Source: Variovorax sp. JS1663
Lineage (GTDB): Bacteria > Pseudomonadota > Gammaproteobacteria > Burkholderiales > Burkholderiaceae_C
Assembly (NCBI RefSeq): GCF_002157355.1
Contig: NZ_LYMK01000012.1
Coordinates: 62,001-126,000 of the forward strand
Length of the DNA stretch: 64,000 bases
Direction of reading: 5' to 3'
The notes below the pieces were generated by a model, which worked only from the letters and a program-made list of their open reading frames with translations, ran no database searches and was not told the DNA's origin. Positions 15,632 through 24,583 of this stretch are shown here, piece after piece. Within the stretch, counting starts at the first letter, position 1. Every line of letters begins with the position of its first letter. The position numbers were made by a program, and so were the translations under genes.

Positions 15632-16147
15632 CTACTCGTAGATCGTCAATGGGCCGCAGTTCTCGTCGGTCACGAAGAAGGCCAGCAGCTTCGCGCTGCG
15701 CGAGGGGTCCGGATTCTCGGCGAACACGTGCAGCGTGCCGGGCGGCTCGAAGAAGCTCTGGCCGGCCTGATAGTCCTGGGCCGGCGTGCCCTGCAGCTGC
15801 GAGCGCACCGTGCCCTCGATGATCACAGCCGTGACCGAGCCCGGATGCCGGTGCGCCGGCGAGTAGGCCAGCGGCGGGAACTCCACCAGCACCGTGGTCT
15901 GCGACTTGCCGGGCACGTTCGGCAAGGGCTCGCAGGACAGCGGCTTGACGAGGGTCGCGGGCCGTGCGGCGCTGCCCGCGGGTGCCGGCGCCGAGGCGAA
16001 CATCGGCCGGCCCAGGGTGGTGCACAGGTCGTCGATCCATCGGGCAGCCGACCGGGGTGCCGCCGGCATGAGCGCCGACCCGGCCGCGGCCAGCCCGAGC
16101 GCGCCGAGCGCGAGGCTGCGACGGGAAGAGAGGGGCATTGCATTCAT
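15632..16147 (-). CDS. Exported cupin-domain protein
   Basis: A 171-residue protein with a twin-arginine-like signal (SSRRSLALGALGLAAAGSAL) and one cupin domain: YSPAHRHPGSVTAVIIEG holds motif 1 with an HxH, and FFEPPGTLHVFAENPDPS holds motif 2. The metal ligands (two His, Glu, His) therefore appear present. The ATG at 16147 overlaps the stop of the upstream epimerase-like gene as ATGA, which sets the start. It is expected in the periplasm; function unknown. It converges on the Bug gene of the previous operon. Confidence 0.82.
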   Translation of the reverse strand: MNAMPLSSRRSLALGALGLAAAGSALMPAAPRSAARWIDDLCTTLGRPMFASAPAPAGSAARPATLVKPLSCEPLPNVPGKSQTTVLVEFPPLAYSPAHRHPGSVTAVIIEGTVRSQLQGTPAQDYQAGQSFFEPPGTLHVFAENPDPSRSAKLLAFFVTDENCGPLTIYE

Positions 16148-16890
16148 GCCAACACCTCCGCCGGCCAGCGCAGGCCCGCATGCCATCCGAGATCGCGCCG
16201 AGCCTTCTCGCAGTCGAGCTCAGGCCCTTCCTCCGCGATGTTGAAAACGCCGACGGCCCCGCGCTGCAGTGCGAGCAGCGCGGCCCAGGCCGCCGCCTCG
16301 ACGTGCACCGGGCTGGCGCCCTTGGGCGTCGGGGTCGCCGTGCGGGGCCCGTAGAGCTGCCCGTAGCGCAGCACCGTGCCGGCCAGCCCCGGCGTGGCCA
16401 GCGTCAACGCTTCCAGCGCCGCCACGCCGCGCACGGAGATGCCGCGCGGGTCCGCGGCTGTCAGGTCCAGCCGCTGCGCCTCGCGCCAGGGCTTGGGGCC
16501 TGGCGCATAGGCCCAGCCGATGCTCTGCGCCACCATGCGGCCGCAGCCCGACGCCAGCGCGGCCGCGACCAGGTTGCGCGTGCCTTCGCTGCGCACGCGT
16601 GCGTTGCGCGGCACCGCATCGGCCATCGCCGCGGGATCGAGCTTCTGCGGCAGGTCGGTGAGCTGGTGCATCACCGCATCGGGTGCGATGCGCTTCAACG
16701 CCTGCGCCAGGGCGGGCGCATCGAAGACGTCGACCACGACCGGCGCCATGCCCTGCGCTTCCAGCGCCTGCGCCCGCTCGGCCCGGCGCGTGCTGCCGTA
16801 GACGGTGTAGCCGGCATCGACCAGCAGCGGCCCCAGCACCGAGCCGACGGCACCGGTGGCGCCGGCCAGGAAGATTTTCTTTTCGCTCAT
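16144..16890 (-). CDS. NAD(P)-dependent epimerase/dehydratase-like protein
   Basis: A 248-residue extended-SDR protein. The N-terminal dinucleotide motif GATGAVGSVLGPLL (10-23) is clear, and VLRYGQLYGPRT matches the family's mid-domain. The usual YxxxK is not obvious; SIGWAYAPGPKPW occupies the region, so catalysis may be altered. It is translationally coupled to the exported cupin gene and divergent, by 85 bases, from a MocR-type regulator. That arrangement makes the two genes the likely regulatory targets of MocR. Confidence 0.8.
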   Translation of the reverse strand: MSEKKIFLAGATGAVGSVLGPLLVDAGYTVYGSTRRAERAQALEAQGMAPVVVDVFDAPALAQALKRIAPDAVMHQLTDLPQKLDPAAMADAVPRNARVRSEGTRNLVAAALASGCGRMVAQSIGWAYAPGPKPWREAQRLDLTAADPRGISVRGVAALEALTLATPGLAGTVLRYGQLYGPRTATPTPKGASPVHVEAAAWAALLALQRGAVGVFNIAEEGPELDCEKARRDLGWHAGLRWPAEVLA

Positions 16891-16975
16891 GTGCTTCCCA
16901 TTCGATTCGAGGGCTTCAGCGTAGGGCTAGGATGCACCAGGACAAAGAGCCAAGATTGGCGGAAACGACTGGGCC

Positions 16976-18412
16976 ATGACGACGACCCCCACCTCCTACG
17001 CGGCATTGCTGCAGCTGGACCGCGCGCAGGCGACGCCGCTGTACCGGCAGATCTGCGAGCGCTTCCGCGCTGCCATCGAGCAGGGACTGCTGCAGCCCGG
17101 CGAGCGCCTGGCCTCCGCGCGCAGCCTGGCCGGCGAGCTGGGCGTGGCGCGCGGCACGGTCGAGCTGGCCTATGCCGAACTGGTCGGTCAGGGCTACCTG
17201 GAGGCGCGCGGCCAGGCCGGCACGGTGGTCTCGCCGGCACTGCCGCGGCGCAGGCCCGCGCGCAGCGCGGCGCCGGTGGGCAAGGCGCCGGCCGGGCCAC
17301 CACTGGCGCCGGTGCCGATGCCTCGCCCCTTCCAGCTGGGCCTGCCGGCGCTCGATGCCTTTCCGCGCAAGCTCTGGACGCGGCTGGCTGCCCGGCGGGC
17401 GCGCTCGCTCGCCCTCGCCGACCTGCACTACGGCGACCCCGCGGGCCATGCGCCGCTGCGCGAAGCCATCGCGGCCCACCTGCTGGTGGCGCGCGGCATC
17501 GCATGCGGCCCCGCGCAGGTCTTCGTGACCGCCGGCCACCGGGCCAGCATCGCGCTGGTGGCGCGCGCGCTGCTTGCACCGGGCGAGCGCGTGTGGCTGG
17601 AGGACCCCGGCTTCCCGCAGACGCATGAAGTGCTGCAGGACGCCGGCCAGCGCGTGGTGCCGATACCGGTCGATGAGGAGGGGCTGCGCGTGGCGCAGGG
17701 CCGGCGCCGCGCGCCCGATGCGCGGCTGGCGGTCGTCACGCCCTCGCACCAGGCGCCGCTGGGCTATGCGATGAGCATGGCGCGCCGGCTCGAACTGCTG
17801 GCCTGGGCACAGACTGCCCGAGCGTGGATCGTGGAGGACGACTACGACGGCGAGTACCGCTACGCCGGGCATCCCCTGCCGGCGCTCAAGAGCCTGGACC
17901 GGCAGGAACGCGTGCTCTACGCCGGCACCTTCTCTAAGGTGCTCTACCCCGGTCTGGCCCTGGCCTACCTGGTGGTGCCTGCGCCCCTCGTCGAGCGCTT
18001 CGCGCGGGCCGCGCGCGTCACATCCAATGGCTGCCCGCAGCTGATCCAGGCCGTGGTCTGCGACTTCATGCGGGAAGGCCACTTCGCGCGCCACATCAAG
18101 AAGATGCGGCTGCTCTACGCGCGGCGCCGCACGGTGCTGGCGGCGGAACTGCAGCGCGCCTTCGGCGACGCGGTGCGCGTCGAGCTGCGCAGCGGCGGCA
18201 TGCACCTGATCGCGCGCTTCCACGGACTGGGTGACGACCAGACCCTGAGCCAACGCGCACAGGCCGCGGGGCTGAGTTGCCGCGCACTGTCGGAACGCTA
18301 TCAGGCCGGGCCGCGCACCGAAGGCCTGCTGATGAGCTTCACCAACATCGCGACTCAGCCCGAGGCAAGGCGCCTGGTGGCGAAGCTGCGCGCGGCGTTG
18401 GCCGTGAACTAA
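16976..18412 (+). CDS. MocR/PdxR-type regulator (GntR HTH fused to aminotransferase domain)
   Basis: A 478-residue protein with a GntR winged helix-turn-helix at about 14-80 (LYRQICERFRAAIEQGLL, SARSLAGELGVARGTVELAY). This is followed by a fold-type I aminotransferase domain. The PLP-binding region is visible: VEDDYDGEYRY, then GTFSKVLYPGLALAYLVVP with the expected Lys. Such regulators sense PLP or PLP-amino acid adducts, and control pyridoxal, GABA, taurine or amino-acid genes. It is divergent from the epimerase-cupin pair, its most likely target, and probably autoregulated from the shared 85-base gap. Confidence 0.93.
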   Translation: MTTTPTSYAALLQLDRAQATPLYRQICERFRAAIEQGLLQPGERLASARSLAGELGVARGTVELAYAELVGQGYLEARGQAGTVVSPALPRRRPARSAAPVGKAPAGPPLAPVPMPRPFQLGLPALDAFPRKLWTRLAARRARSLALADLHYGDPAGHAPLREAIAAHLLVARGIACGPAQVFVTAGHRASIALVARALLAPGERVWLEDPGFPQTHEVLQDAGQRVVPIPVDEEGLRVAQGRRRAPDARLAVVTPSHQAPLGYAMSMARRLELLAWAQTARAWIVEDDYDGEYRYAGHPLPALKSLDRQERVLYAGTFSKVLYPGLALAYLVVPAPLVERFARAARVTSNGCPQLIQAVVCDFMREGHFARHIKKMRLLYARRRTVLAAELQRAFGDAVRVELRSGGMHLIARFHGLGDDQTLSQRAQAAGLSCRALSERYQAGPRTEGLLMSFTNIATQPEARRLVAKLRAALAVN

Positions 18413-18421
18413 GCTCCGCAC

Positions 18422-18880
18422 ATGCCCCACGCCCTTCTGCTCCTGCTGCACCTGCTCGCCGCCGCCTTCTGGGTGGGCGGCATGGCAGTGATGCATTTCG
18501 CCGTCCGCCCCTCCGCCGTCGCGGTGCTGGAGCCGCCGCTGCGGCTTCCGCTGATGGCGCAGGCGCTGTCGCGCTTCCTGGCGGGCGTGGCGGTCGCCAT
18601 CGCCGTGCTGCTGGCCAGCGGATTCGGCATGGTCTGGCTCGCGGGCGGCTTCGCGCGCGTGCACTGGAGCGTGCACGCGATGCTCGGCATCGGGCTCCTG
18701 ATGATGGGCCTGTACCTCCACATCCGCTTCGCGCCCTACCCGCGCCTGGTGCGGGCCGTGGCGGCGCGCGAATGGCCGGTGGCCGCGGCCCAGCTCAACA
18801 CCATCCGCAGGCTGGTGGAAGTGAACCTCGCGCTGGGCGTGGGAGTGTTCGCGCTGGCGATCGTTGGGCGGGTGCTGTAG
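18422..18880 (+). CDS. Four-helix membrane protein, CopD-like
   Basis: A 152-residue membrane protein with four hydrophobic segments. It starts LLLLLHLLAAAFWVGGMAVM, with the WVGG signature and His/Met residues seen in CopD and related b-type cytochrome-like proteins. A second His-containing helix is VHWSVHAMLGIGLLMMGLYLH. It starts 9 bases after the MocR gene and may be read through from it. Copper uptake or a haem-binding role is suggested by the pattern but is not established. Confidence 0.65.
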   Translation: MPHALLLLLHLLAAAFWVGGMAVMHFAVRPSAVAVLEPPLRLPLMAQALSRFLAGVAVAIAVLLASGFGMVWLAGGFARVHWSVHAMLGIGLLMMGLYLHIRFAPYPRLVRAVAAREWPVAAAQLNTIRRLVEVNLALGVGVFALAIVGRVL

Positions 18881-18917
18881 CGGCGGACCCGATCGCCAGC
18901 CGGGACGCGGGCTGCTT

Positions 18918-20150
18918 CTAGATCACGCCCGCATCGCGCAGCGCCGCGCGCTGCTTGTCGTCCAGCCCCAGCTCGGCCAGCACCTCGTCCGTGTGCTGCC
19001 CCAGCGCCGGCGGCGCGCGCCGCATCACCGGTGGCGTGGCCTGCAGGCGCAGCGGGCTCGCCACGCCGACGATCTGGGAGATGCCATCGCCGGCATCGCG
19101 CGGCAGCGCCACGGCCAGGCCGCGCGCCTTGACCTGCTCGTCCTCGAAGGCCTGGGCGATGTTGTTGATGGGGCCGCAGGGCACGGCCTTGTCCTCCAGC
19201 AGCGCGATCCACTCGGCGGTGGTCCTGGTGCGGGTGATGGTCTCCATCATCGGGACCAGCACCTCGCGGTGCCGCACCCGCAGCGTGTTGGTGGTGAAGC
19301 GCGGATCGGTGGCCCATTCGGCCTGGCCGGCCGCCTCGCAGAAGCGGGTGAACTGGCCGTTGTTGCCGATGGCCAGCAGCATCGCGCCGTCCTTCGTGTG
19401 GAAGTCCTGGTAGGGCGCGAGGCTGGGGTGGCTGTTGCCCTGGCGCTTGGGCGCGACGCCGGTGTTGAGGAAGGCGCTGGCCTGGTTGGCCAGGATGGCC
19501 ATGCCGACGTCGAGCAGCGCCATGTCGATGTGCTGGCCTTCGCCGGTGCGGTGCCGCACCTCGACGGCGGCCAGGATCGCGGTGGCCGCGTAGACGCCGG
19601 TGAACAGGTCGGTCAGCGCCACGCCCACGCGCAGCGGGCCGCCGCCGGGCTCCTCGTCGGGTCGGCCGGTGATGCTCATCATCCCGCTGGTGGCCTGGAT
19701 CATCAGGTCGTAGCCGGCGCGCGCGGCATGCGGGCCGTCGTGGCCGAAGCCGGTCACGCTGCAGTACACCAGCCGGGGATTGATCGCGCGCAGGCTCTCG
19801 TAGTCCAGGCCGTATTGCTTCAGGCCGCCGGTCTTGAAATTCTCGACCACGATGTCGGCCTGGGCCGCCATCTTCTTCAGCAGCGCCTGGCCCTCGGCGG
19901 TCGCCATGTCGATGGTGACCGAGCGCTTGTTGCGGTTGCAGGCGGTGAAGTAGGTCGCCTGATCGGTGTCGCGGCCGTGGGCGTCCTTCAGGAAGGGCGG
20001 GCCCCAGGTGCGGGTGTCGTCGCCGACGCCGGGGCGCTCGATCTTCACCACGTCCGCGCCCAGGTCCGCGAGGATCTGGGTGCACCAGGGCCCCGCCAGC
20101 ACGCGGGACAGGTCGAGAACCTTGATGCCTTCGAGTGCCGCCGTGGCCAT
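18918..20150 (-). CDS. Class III CoA transferase (probably succinyl-CoA:glutarate CoA-transferase)
   Basis: A 410-residue CaiB/BaiF-type CoA transferase. The N terminus GIKVLDLSRVLAGPWCTQIL, the NRNKRSVTIDM motif, GYDLMIQATSGMMSITG with the catalytic Asp, and GPINNIAQAFEDEQV are all family landmarks. It follows glutaryl-CoA dehydrogenase with one base between genes. This is the usual proteobacterial arrangement for activating glutarate to glutaryl-CoA, as in lysine and hydroxylysine breakdown. Substrate is inferred from the neighbour. It lies tail-to-tail with the CopD-like gene. Confidence 0.9.
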   Translation of the reverse strand: MATAALEGIKVLDLSRVLAGPWCTQILADLGADVVKIERPGVGDDTRTWGPPFLKDAHGRDTDQATYFTACNRNKRSVTIDMATAEGQALLKKMAAQADIVVENFKTGGLKQYGLDYESLRAINPRLVYCSVTGFGHDGPHAARAGYDLMIQATSGMMSITGRPDEEPGGGPLRVGVALTDLFTGVYAATAILAAVEVRHRTGEGQHIDMALLDVGMAILANQASAFLNTGVAPKRQGNSHPSLAPYQDFHTKDGAMLLAIGNNGQFTRFCEAAGQAEWATDPRFTTNTLRVRHREVLVPMMETITRTRTTAEWIALLEDKAVPCGPINNIAQAFEDEQVKARGLAVALPRDAGDGISQIVGVASPLRLQATPPVMRRAPPALGQHTDEVLAELGLDDKQRAALRDAGVI

Positions 20151-20151
20151 G

Positions 20152-21348
20152 TCAGTTCGCGAAGGCGGCGATGCCCGTTTGCGCGCGCCCCAGGATCAGC
20201 GCATGGATGTCATGCGTGCCCTCGTAGGTGTTGACCACTTCCAGGTTGACCAGATGCCGGGCCACGCCGAATTCGTCGCTGATGCCGTTGCCGCCCATCA
20301 TGTCGCGGGCCAGGCGGGCGATGTCCAGCGCCTTGCCGCAGGAGTTGCGCTTGAGCAGCGAGGTGACCTCGACCGAGGCCGTGCCCTCGTCCTTCATGCG
20401 GCCCAGGCGCAGGCAGCCCTGCAGGCCCAGCGTGATCTCGGTCTGCATGTCGGCCAGCTTCTTCTGGACCAGCTGGTTGGCGGCGAGCGGGCGGCCGAAC
20501 TGCTTGCGGTCCAGGGTGTACTGGCGGGCGCGGTGCCAGCAGTCCTCGGCCGCGCCGAGCGCGCCCCAGGAGATGCCGTAGCGCGCGCTGTTGAGGCAGG
20601 TGAAGGGGCCCTTCAGGCCGCGCACCTCGGGGAAGGCGTTCTCTTCGGGGCAGAACACGTTGTCCATCACGATCTCGCCGGTGATGCTGGCGCGCAGGCC
20701 GACCTTGCCGTGGATGGCGGGGGCGGACAGGCCCTTCATGCCCTTCTCCAGCACGAAGCCGCGGATCGGGCCGACGGCGCCACCTTCGCTGACTTCCTTG
20801 GCCCAGACCACGAAGACGTCGGCGATCGGGCTGTTGCTGATCCACATCTTGGCGCCGGTGAGCGAGTAGCCGCCCGGCACCTTCTTGGCGCGGGTGACCA
20901 TGCTGCCGGGGTCGGAGCCGTGGTCGGGCTCGGTCAGGCCGAAGCAGCCGATCCATTCACCGGTGGCCAGCTTGGGCAGGTATTTCTGCTTCTGCGCCTC
21001 GGTGCCGAATTCGTTGATCGGCACCATCACCAGCGAGCTCTGCACGCTGGCCATGGAGCGGTAGCCGGAGTCGACGCGCTCGACCTCGCGGGCGATCAGG
21101 CCGTAGCAGACGTAGTTGAGAGCGGGGCCGCCGTACTGCTCGGGGATGGTCGGGCCGAGCAGGCCGAGCTCGCCCATCTCGCGGAAGATCTTCGGATCGG
21201 TCTCACCGTTGCGGAAGCCCTCGAGCACGCGCGGGGCGAGCTGGCCCTGGCAGTAGGCATGCGCGGCGTCGCGCACCTGGCGCTCCTCGCTGGTGAGTTG
21301 CTGGTCGAGCAGGAGGGGGTCGTCCCATTGGAAGGCGGCGTGGGCCAT
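20152..21348 (-). CDS. gcdH: Glutaryl-CoA dehydrogenase
   Basis: A 398-residue acyl-CoA dehydrogenase that oxidatively decarboxylates glutaryl-CoA to crotonyl-CoA. The family-specific patterns are [51 protein letters not shown] and the catalytic glutamate in [17 protein letters not shown]. The open frame extends 67 codons upstream, but ATG 21348 gives the normal N terminus ([18 protein letters not shown]). It is divergent from a LysR gene, and a concentric dyad (21427-21481) sits in the shared gap. Together with the CoA transferase it forms a glutarate-degrading pair. Confidence 0.96.
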   Translation of the reverse strand: MAHAAFQWDDPLLLDQQLTSEERQVRDAAHAYCQGQLAPRVLEGFRNGETDPKIFREMGELGLLGPTIPEQYGGPALNYVCYGLIAREVERVDSGYRSMASVQSSLVMVPINEFGTEAQKQKYLPKLATGEWIGCFGLTEPDHGSDPGSMVTRAKKVPGGYSLTGAKMWISNSPIADVFVVWAKEVSEGGAVGPIRGFVLEKGMKGLSAPAIHGKVGLRASITGEIVMDNVFCPEENAFPEVRGLKGPFTCLNSARYGISWGALGAAEDCWHRARQYTLDRKQFGRPLAANQLVQKKLADMQTEITLGLQGCLRLGRMKDEGTASVEVTSLLKRNSCGKALDIARLARDMMGGNGISDEFGVARHLVNLEVVNTYEGTHDIHALILGRAQTGIAAFAN

Positions 21349-21426
21349 GTGCGGTCTCCGGTGGATGTGTCGGGGGAGGAAGCTGAATGCGATCCTAAGC
21401 GGCTGCCCCGCCGAGCGCAAACGAAG

Positions 21427-21481
21427 ATTCGGCACCCAGTTATGCGTTTTGCTCACGTCAACGCACAATCGGGGACCGAAT
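21427..21481. promoter_or_regulatory. 55-base concentric dyad, probable LysR (GcdR-type) binding region
   Basis: The inner site TGCGTT-N11-AACGCA (21443-21465) is a perfect inverted repeat containing the T-N11-A motif of LysR regulators. An outer pair, ATTCGG (21427-21432) and CCGAAT (21476-21481), is also perfect and shares exactly the same centre, 21454. The element lies between gcdH (start 21348, minus strand) and the LysR gene (start 21527, plus strand), as expected for shared control of both. Confidence 0.75.
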
Positions 21482-21526
21482 TCCAAAGGTGAACGGCCTC
21501 CATCAACTATGTAGCGCCCGCATACC

Positions 21527-22432
21527 ATGCGCCGAAGACTCCCCTCCACCCAGGCCCTGATCTGCTTCGAGGCCGCCGCTCGCCACGAAAGCTACACCCG
21601 CGCGGCCCAGGAGCTCGCGCTGACGCAGAGCGCGGTCTCGCGCCAGATCACGGCGCTGGAGGACTTCCTCGGCATGGCGCTGTTCCGCCGCACGCGCCAC
21701 GGCGTGGCGCTGACGCCGGCCGGCGCCGACTACGCGCGGCAGATCTCGCGGCAGCTCGACAGCATGGAGCGCGACACGCTGGACGCGATGGCGCGGCAGG
21801 GCGTGGGCGGCGCGCTGCAGCTGGCGGCGGTGCCGACCTTCGCCACCCGCTGGCTGATCCCGCGGCTGCCAGGCTTCGCGGCGCGCCATCCGGACATCAC
21901 GGTGCACATCGAGACACGCACCCGTCCCTTCCTCTTCAACGACACCACCTTCGACGCCGCCCTCTACGCGGGCACGCCGGCACAGGCCGCCAACTGGGCC
22001 GGGACGCGTTCGGTGCTGCTGCTGGCGGAGGACGTGCTGCCGGTCTGCAGCCCCGCCCTGCTCGGCACGAAGGCCCAGATGTCGCCGTCCGCGATCGCGC
22101 GGATGCCGCTGCTCCAGCAGAGCACCCGGCCCGACGGCTGGCACCAGTGGTTCGATGCGCAGAAGGTGGACGCCCCGCGCGCGCGCAGCGGGCCGCGCTA
22201 CGAGCTGTTCTCCATGATCGCGGTGGCCGCCGCGCACGGCCTCGGCGTGGCCTTGATGCCGCGCATGCTGATCGAGCCGGAGCTGAAGCGCGGCGAACTG
22301 GTGGTGGCCTGCGACCGGCCGCTGCGCGCGGAGCGTGGCTACTTCCTGGTCACGCCTGCCAGCGGCGAGGAGCGTCCGGCACTGGCCGCCTTCCGCGACT
22401 GGCTGATGGGGGAGGCGGCCGGGCCGCCATGA
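21527..22432 (+). CDS. LysR-family regulator of the glutarate genes (GcdR/GcvA-like)
   Basis: A 301-residue LysR-type protein. It begins with the GcvA-subgroup pattern [20 protein letters not shown] and a helix-turn-helix [19 protein letters not shown]. The effector domain opens at [21 protein letters not shown]. This subgroup often controls amino-acid and glutarate catabolism. Divergence from gcdH and the concentric dyad between them make it the probable activator of gcdH and its CoA transferase, with glutarate or glutaryl-CoA as likely effector. Downstream is an unrelated zinc-ribbon gene. Confidence 0.92.
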   Translation: MRRRLPSTQALICFEAAARHESYTRAAQELALTQSAVSRQITALEDFLGMALFRRTRHGVALTPAGADYARQISRQLDSMERDTLDAMARQGVGGALQLAAVPTFATRWLIPRLPGFAARHPDITVHIETRTRPFLFNDTTFDAALYAGTPAQAANWAGTRSVLLLAEDVLPVCSPALLGTKAQMSPSAIARMPLLQQSTRPDGWHQWFDAQKVDAPRARSGPRYELFSMIAVAAAHGLGVALMPRMLIEPELKRGELVVACDRPLRAERGYFLVTPASGEERPALAAFRDWLMGEAAGPP

Positions 22433-22537
22433 GCCGCCGGGATGCCGCAGCCGAAGGCGACGGTGCGCCGGTGAATGGCGGTGGTCCGGCCCCCGCTTTG
22501 GGTTTAGCATGTGCGGCCGTCACGATGGAGGTGCGTC

Positions 22538-22702
22538 ATGCCTACCTACCAGTACCGTTGCCAGAAATGTGGCGAGGTATTCGAGCACGCAGAGCACATT
22601 GCAGAGCACGCGACCGTGCAACTGCGCTGCCCCAAGTGCGGCAGCGACTCGATCGAGCACAAACCGACGCAGTTCTTCGCGAAGACCTCCAAGAAAAGCT
22701 GA
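22538..22702 (+). CDS. FmdB-type zinc ribbon protein
   Basis: A 54-residue protein matching the FmdB/putative regulatory zinc-ribbon family: MPTYQYRCQKCGEVFE carries the first CxxC and LRCPKCGSDS the second, so one zinc site is complete. The ATG at 22538 follows GGAGGTGCGTC, a strong ribosome site, and beats the upstream in-frame start at 22511. The role of this small family is unknown; it is frequently beside stress or housekeeping genes. Here the next gene is a peroxiredoxin. Confidence 0.85.
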   Translation: MPTYQYRCQKCGEVFEHAEHIAEHATVQLRCPKCGSDSIEHKPTQFFAKTSKKS

Positions 22703-22862
22703 GCGGCGCGCCAGGGTGCGCATGGTGCGCCGCGGCATGGCCGGGGCGCCGTCCTGTCCTATTCCCGACGCTGGCGCACGGCGCGCCAGTCTTCTATGCT
22801 TCGACTCTTGCCGTCCGCACGGCAAGAAGGCGCCCGCCGCCCACCAACTCGAAGGAGCGAAC

Positions 22863-23522
22863 ATGTCACTGCGCATCAACGACGAAGCCCCCAATTTCAC
22901 CGCCAAGACCACCAAGGGGGATATCGACTTCCACAACTGGATCGGCGACCAATGGGCCGTCCTGTTCTCCCACCCGAAGGACTTCACCCCGGTGTGCACC
23001 ACCGAGCTGGGCTACATGGCCAAGATCGAGCCCGAGTTCACCAAGCGCAACGCGAAGCTGATCGGGTTGAGCATCGACCCGGTGGACGCCCATGACAAAT
23101 GGTCCGACGACATCCAGGAGACCCAGGGCCACCGCCCCACCTACCCGATGATCGGCGACACCGACCTGAAGGTGGCCAAGCTCTACAACATGCTGCCCGC
23201 CGAGGAGCCCGGCACGTCCGAAGGCCGCACCGCCGCCACCAACGCGACCGTGCGCTCCGTCTTCATCATCGGCCCCGACAAGAAGATCAAGCTGATGCTG
23301 ACCTACCCGATGACCACCGGGCGCAACTTCGACGAAATCCTGCGCGTGCTCGACTCCATGCAGCTGACCGCCAAGCACAAGGTGGCCACGCCGGTGAACT
23401 GGAAGCAGGGCGAGGACGTGATCATCGCCGGCTCGGTCTCCGACGAAGACGCCAAGAAGCTGTTCCCGGGCGGCTGGAACGCACCCAAGCCCTACCTGCG
23501 CGTGGTCAAGCAACCCGGCTGA
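22863..23522 (+). CDS. 1-Cys peroxiredoxin (Prx6/AhpC-TSA family)
   Basis: A 219-residue thiol peroxidase reducing hydrogen peroxide and organic hydroperoxides in the cytoplasm. The peroxidatic Cys45 lies in HPKDFTPVCTTELG. The long C-terminal domain (GEDVIIAGSVSDEDAKKLFP, PYLRVVKQP) places it in the Prx6 group, and no resolving cysteine is seen, so an external thiol is needed. ATG 22863 has GAAGGAG seven bases upstream. The next gene, 16 bases on, is a persulfide dioxygenase-rhodanese fusion, so this pair looks like a thiol/sulfide stress unit. Confidence 0.93.
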   Translation: MSLRINDEAPNFTAKTTKGDIDFHNWIGDQWAVLFSHPKDFTPVCTTELGYMAKIEPEFTKRNAKLIGLSIDPVDAHDKWSDDIQETQGHRPTYPMIGDTDLKVAKLYNMLPAEEPGTSEGRTAATNATVRSVFIIGPDKKIKLMLTYPMTTGRNFDEILRVLDSMQLTAKHKVATPVNWKQGEDVIIAGSVSDEDAKKLFPGGWNAPKPYLRVVKQPG

Positions 23523-23538
23523 GCGCGCGGCGGGCCGC

Positions 23539-24579
23539 ATGCTCTTCGAGCAGGTTGCCACCGGCGGCTGCCAGTCCTACCTGGTGGGCTGCGAGCAGAG
23601 CTGCGTCGCCGCGCTGATCGATCCGGAACTCAGCCAGATCGACCACTACCTCGGGCTGGCGGCGCGCGACGGGGTGCGCATCCGCTACCTGGTGGACACG
23701 CACACGCACGCCGACCACTTCTCGGCCACGCGCGAGCTGGCGCGCCAGCTCAAGCTGCCGGTGGTGATGCACCGGGCCAGCCCGGCGCCCTTCGTCGACA
23801 TGCGGCTGGCCGACGGCGAGATGCTGGTGCTGGGCAAGCTCCGGCTGTCGGTGCTGCACACGCCGGGCCACACGGCCGACTCGATGTGCCTGCAGGTGGA
23901 GGACCGGCTCTTCACCGGCGACACCCTGCTGATCGGCGCCACCGGCCGCACCGACCTGCCCAGCGGCGACCCCGAGGCGCTGTACGACAGCCTGTTCAAC
24001 CGCGTGCTGAAGCTGGACCCGACACTGAAGGTCTGCCCGGCGCACGACTACAAGGGGCGCACGCATTCGACCATCGGCGAGGAGCTGGCCGCCAACCCGC
24101 GGCTGCAGAAGCGCGAGCGCGCCGAGTTCGTCGAGATGATGAGGAACCTCAACCTCACCATGCCCACCCACGTCACCGAGGCGCTGCGCACCAATATGAG
24201 CGGCGGCAAGACGGTGGCGCGCCTCCTGGCCGAGGCGGGCGCGACGGTGCCCTTCATGGCGCTGGCCGAGCTCAAGGCGCGGGTGGAGGCCGGCGAGGAC
24301 GACCTGATCGTGCTCGACGTGCGCGAGCGCGAAGCCTACGAGGCCGGCCACGTGCCGGGCGCGCGCCACCTGCCGCGCGGCCAGCTGGAGCTGCGCGTCA
24401 ACCAGGACCTGCCCGATCCCACCCGGCGCATCCTCAGCTGCTGCGAGCTGGGCTACATCTCGACACTGGCGGCGGCCACGCTGCGCGACATGGGCTTCCA
24501 GCATGCGGTTGCGCTCGACGGTGGCATGAAGGCCTGGCGCGAGGCGGGCTATCCGATGAAGACGGGCAAGGAGCCCTGA
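23539..24579 (+). CDS. Persulfide dioxygenase-rhodanese fusion
   Basis: A 346-residue two-domain enzyme. The N-terminal metallo-beta-lactamase domain has T-H55-T-H57-A-D59-H60, then HTPGHTADS, FTGDTLLIGATGRTDLPSGD and CPAHDYKG, the ETHE1 persulfide dioxygenase pattern that binds one iron. The C-terminal rhodanese domain (about 245-346) has LIVLDVREREAYEAGHVPGA and an active-site loop with paired cysteines, SCCELGYIS. The fusion would oxidise glutathione persulfide to sulfite and transfer sulfane sulfur. The second Cys and lack of the usual R-S loop residues could alter rhodanese activity. It follows the peroxiredoxin and precedes a PhyH-type dioxygenase by 4 bases. Confidence 0.9.
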   Translation: MLFEQVATGGCQSYLVGCEQSCVAALIDPELSQIDHYLGLAARDGVRIRYLVDTHTHADHFSATRELARQLKLPVVMHRASPAPFVDMRLADGEMLVLGKLRLSVLHTPGHTADSMCLQVEDRLFTGDTLLIGATGRTDLPSGDPEALYDSLFNRVLKLDPTLKVCPAHDYKGRTHSTIGEELAANPRLQKRERAEFVEMMRNLNLTMPTHVTEALRTNMSGGKTVARLLAEAGATVPFMALAELKARVEAGEDDLIVLDVREREAYEAGHVPGARHLPRGQLELRVNQDLPDPTRRILSCCELGYISTLAAATLRDMGFQHAVALDGGMKAWREAGYPMKTGKEP

Positions 24580-24583
24580 AGAC

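Noticed and set aside
16916..18721. A 601-codon minus-strand frame across the MocR gene
   Set aside because: It is His/Gln/Arg-rich noise antisense to a clear MocR protein.
19966..21492. A 508-codon plus-strand frame across gcdH
   Set aside because: It is antisense to a strongly conserved glutaryl-CoA dehydrogenase gene and shows no motif of its own.
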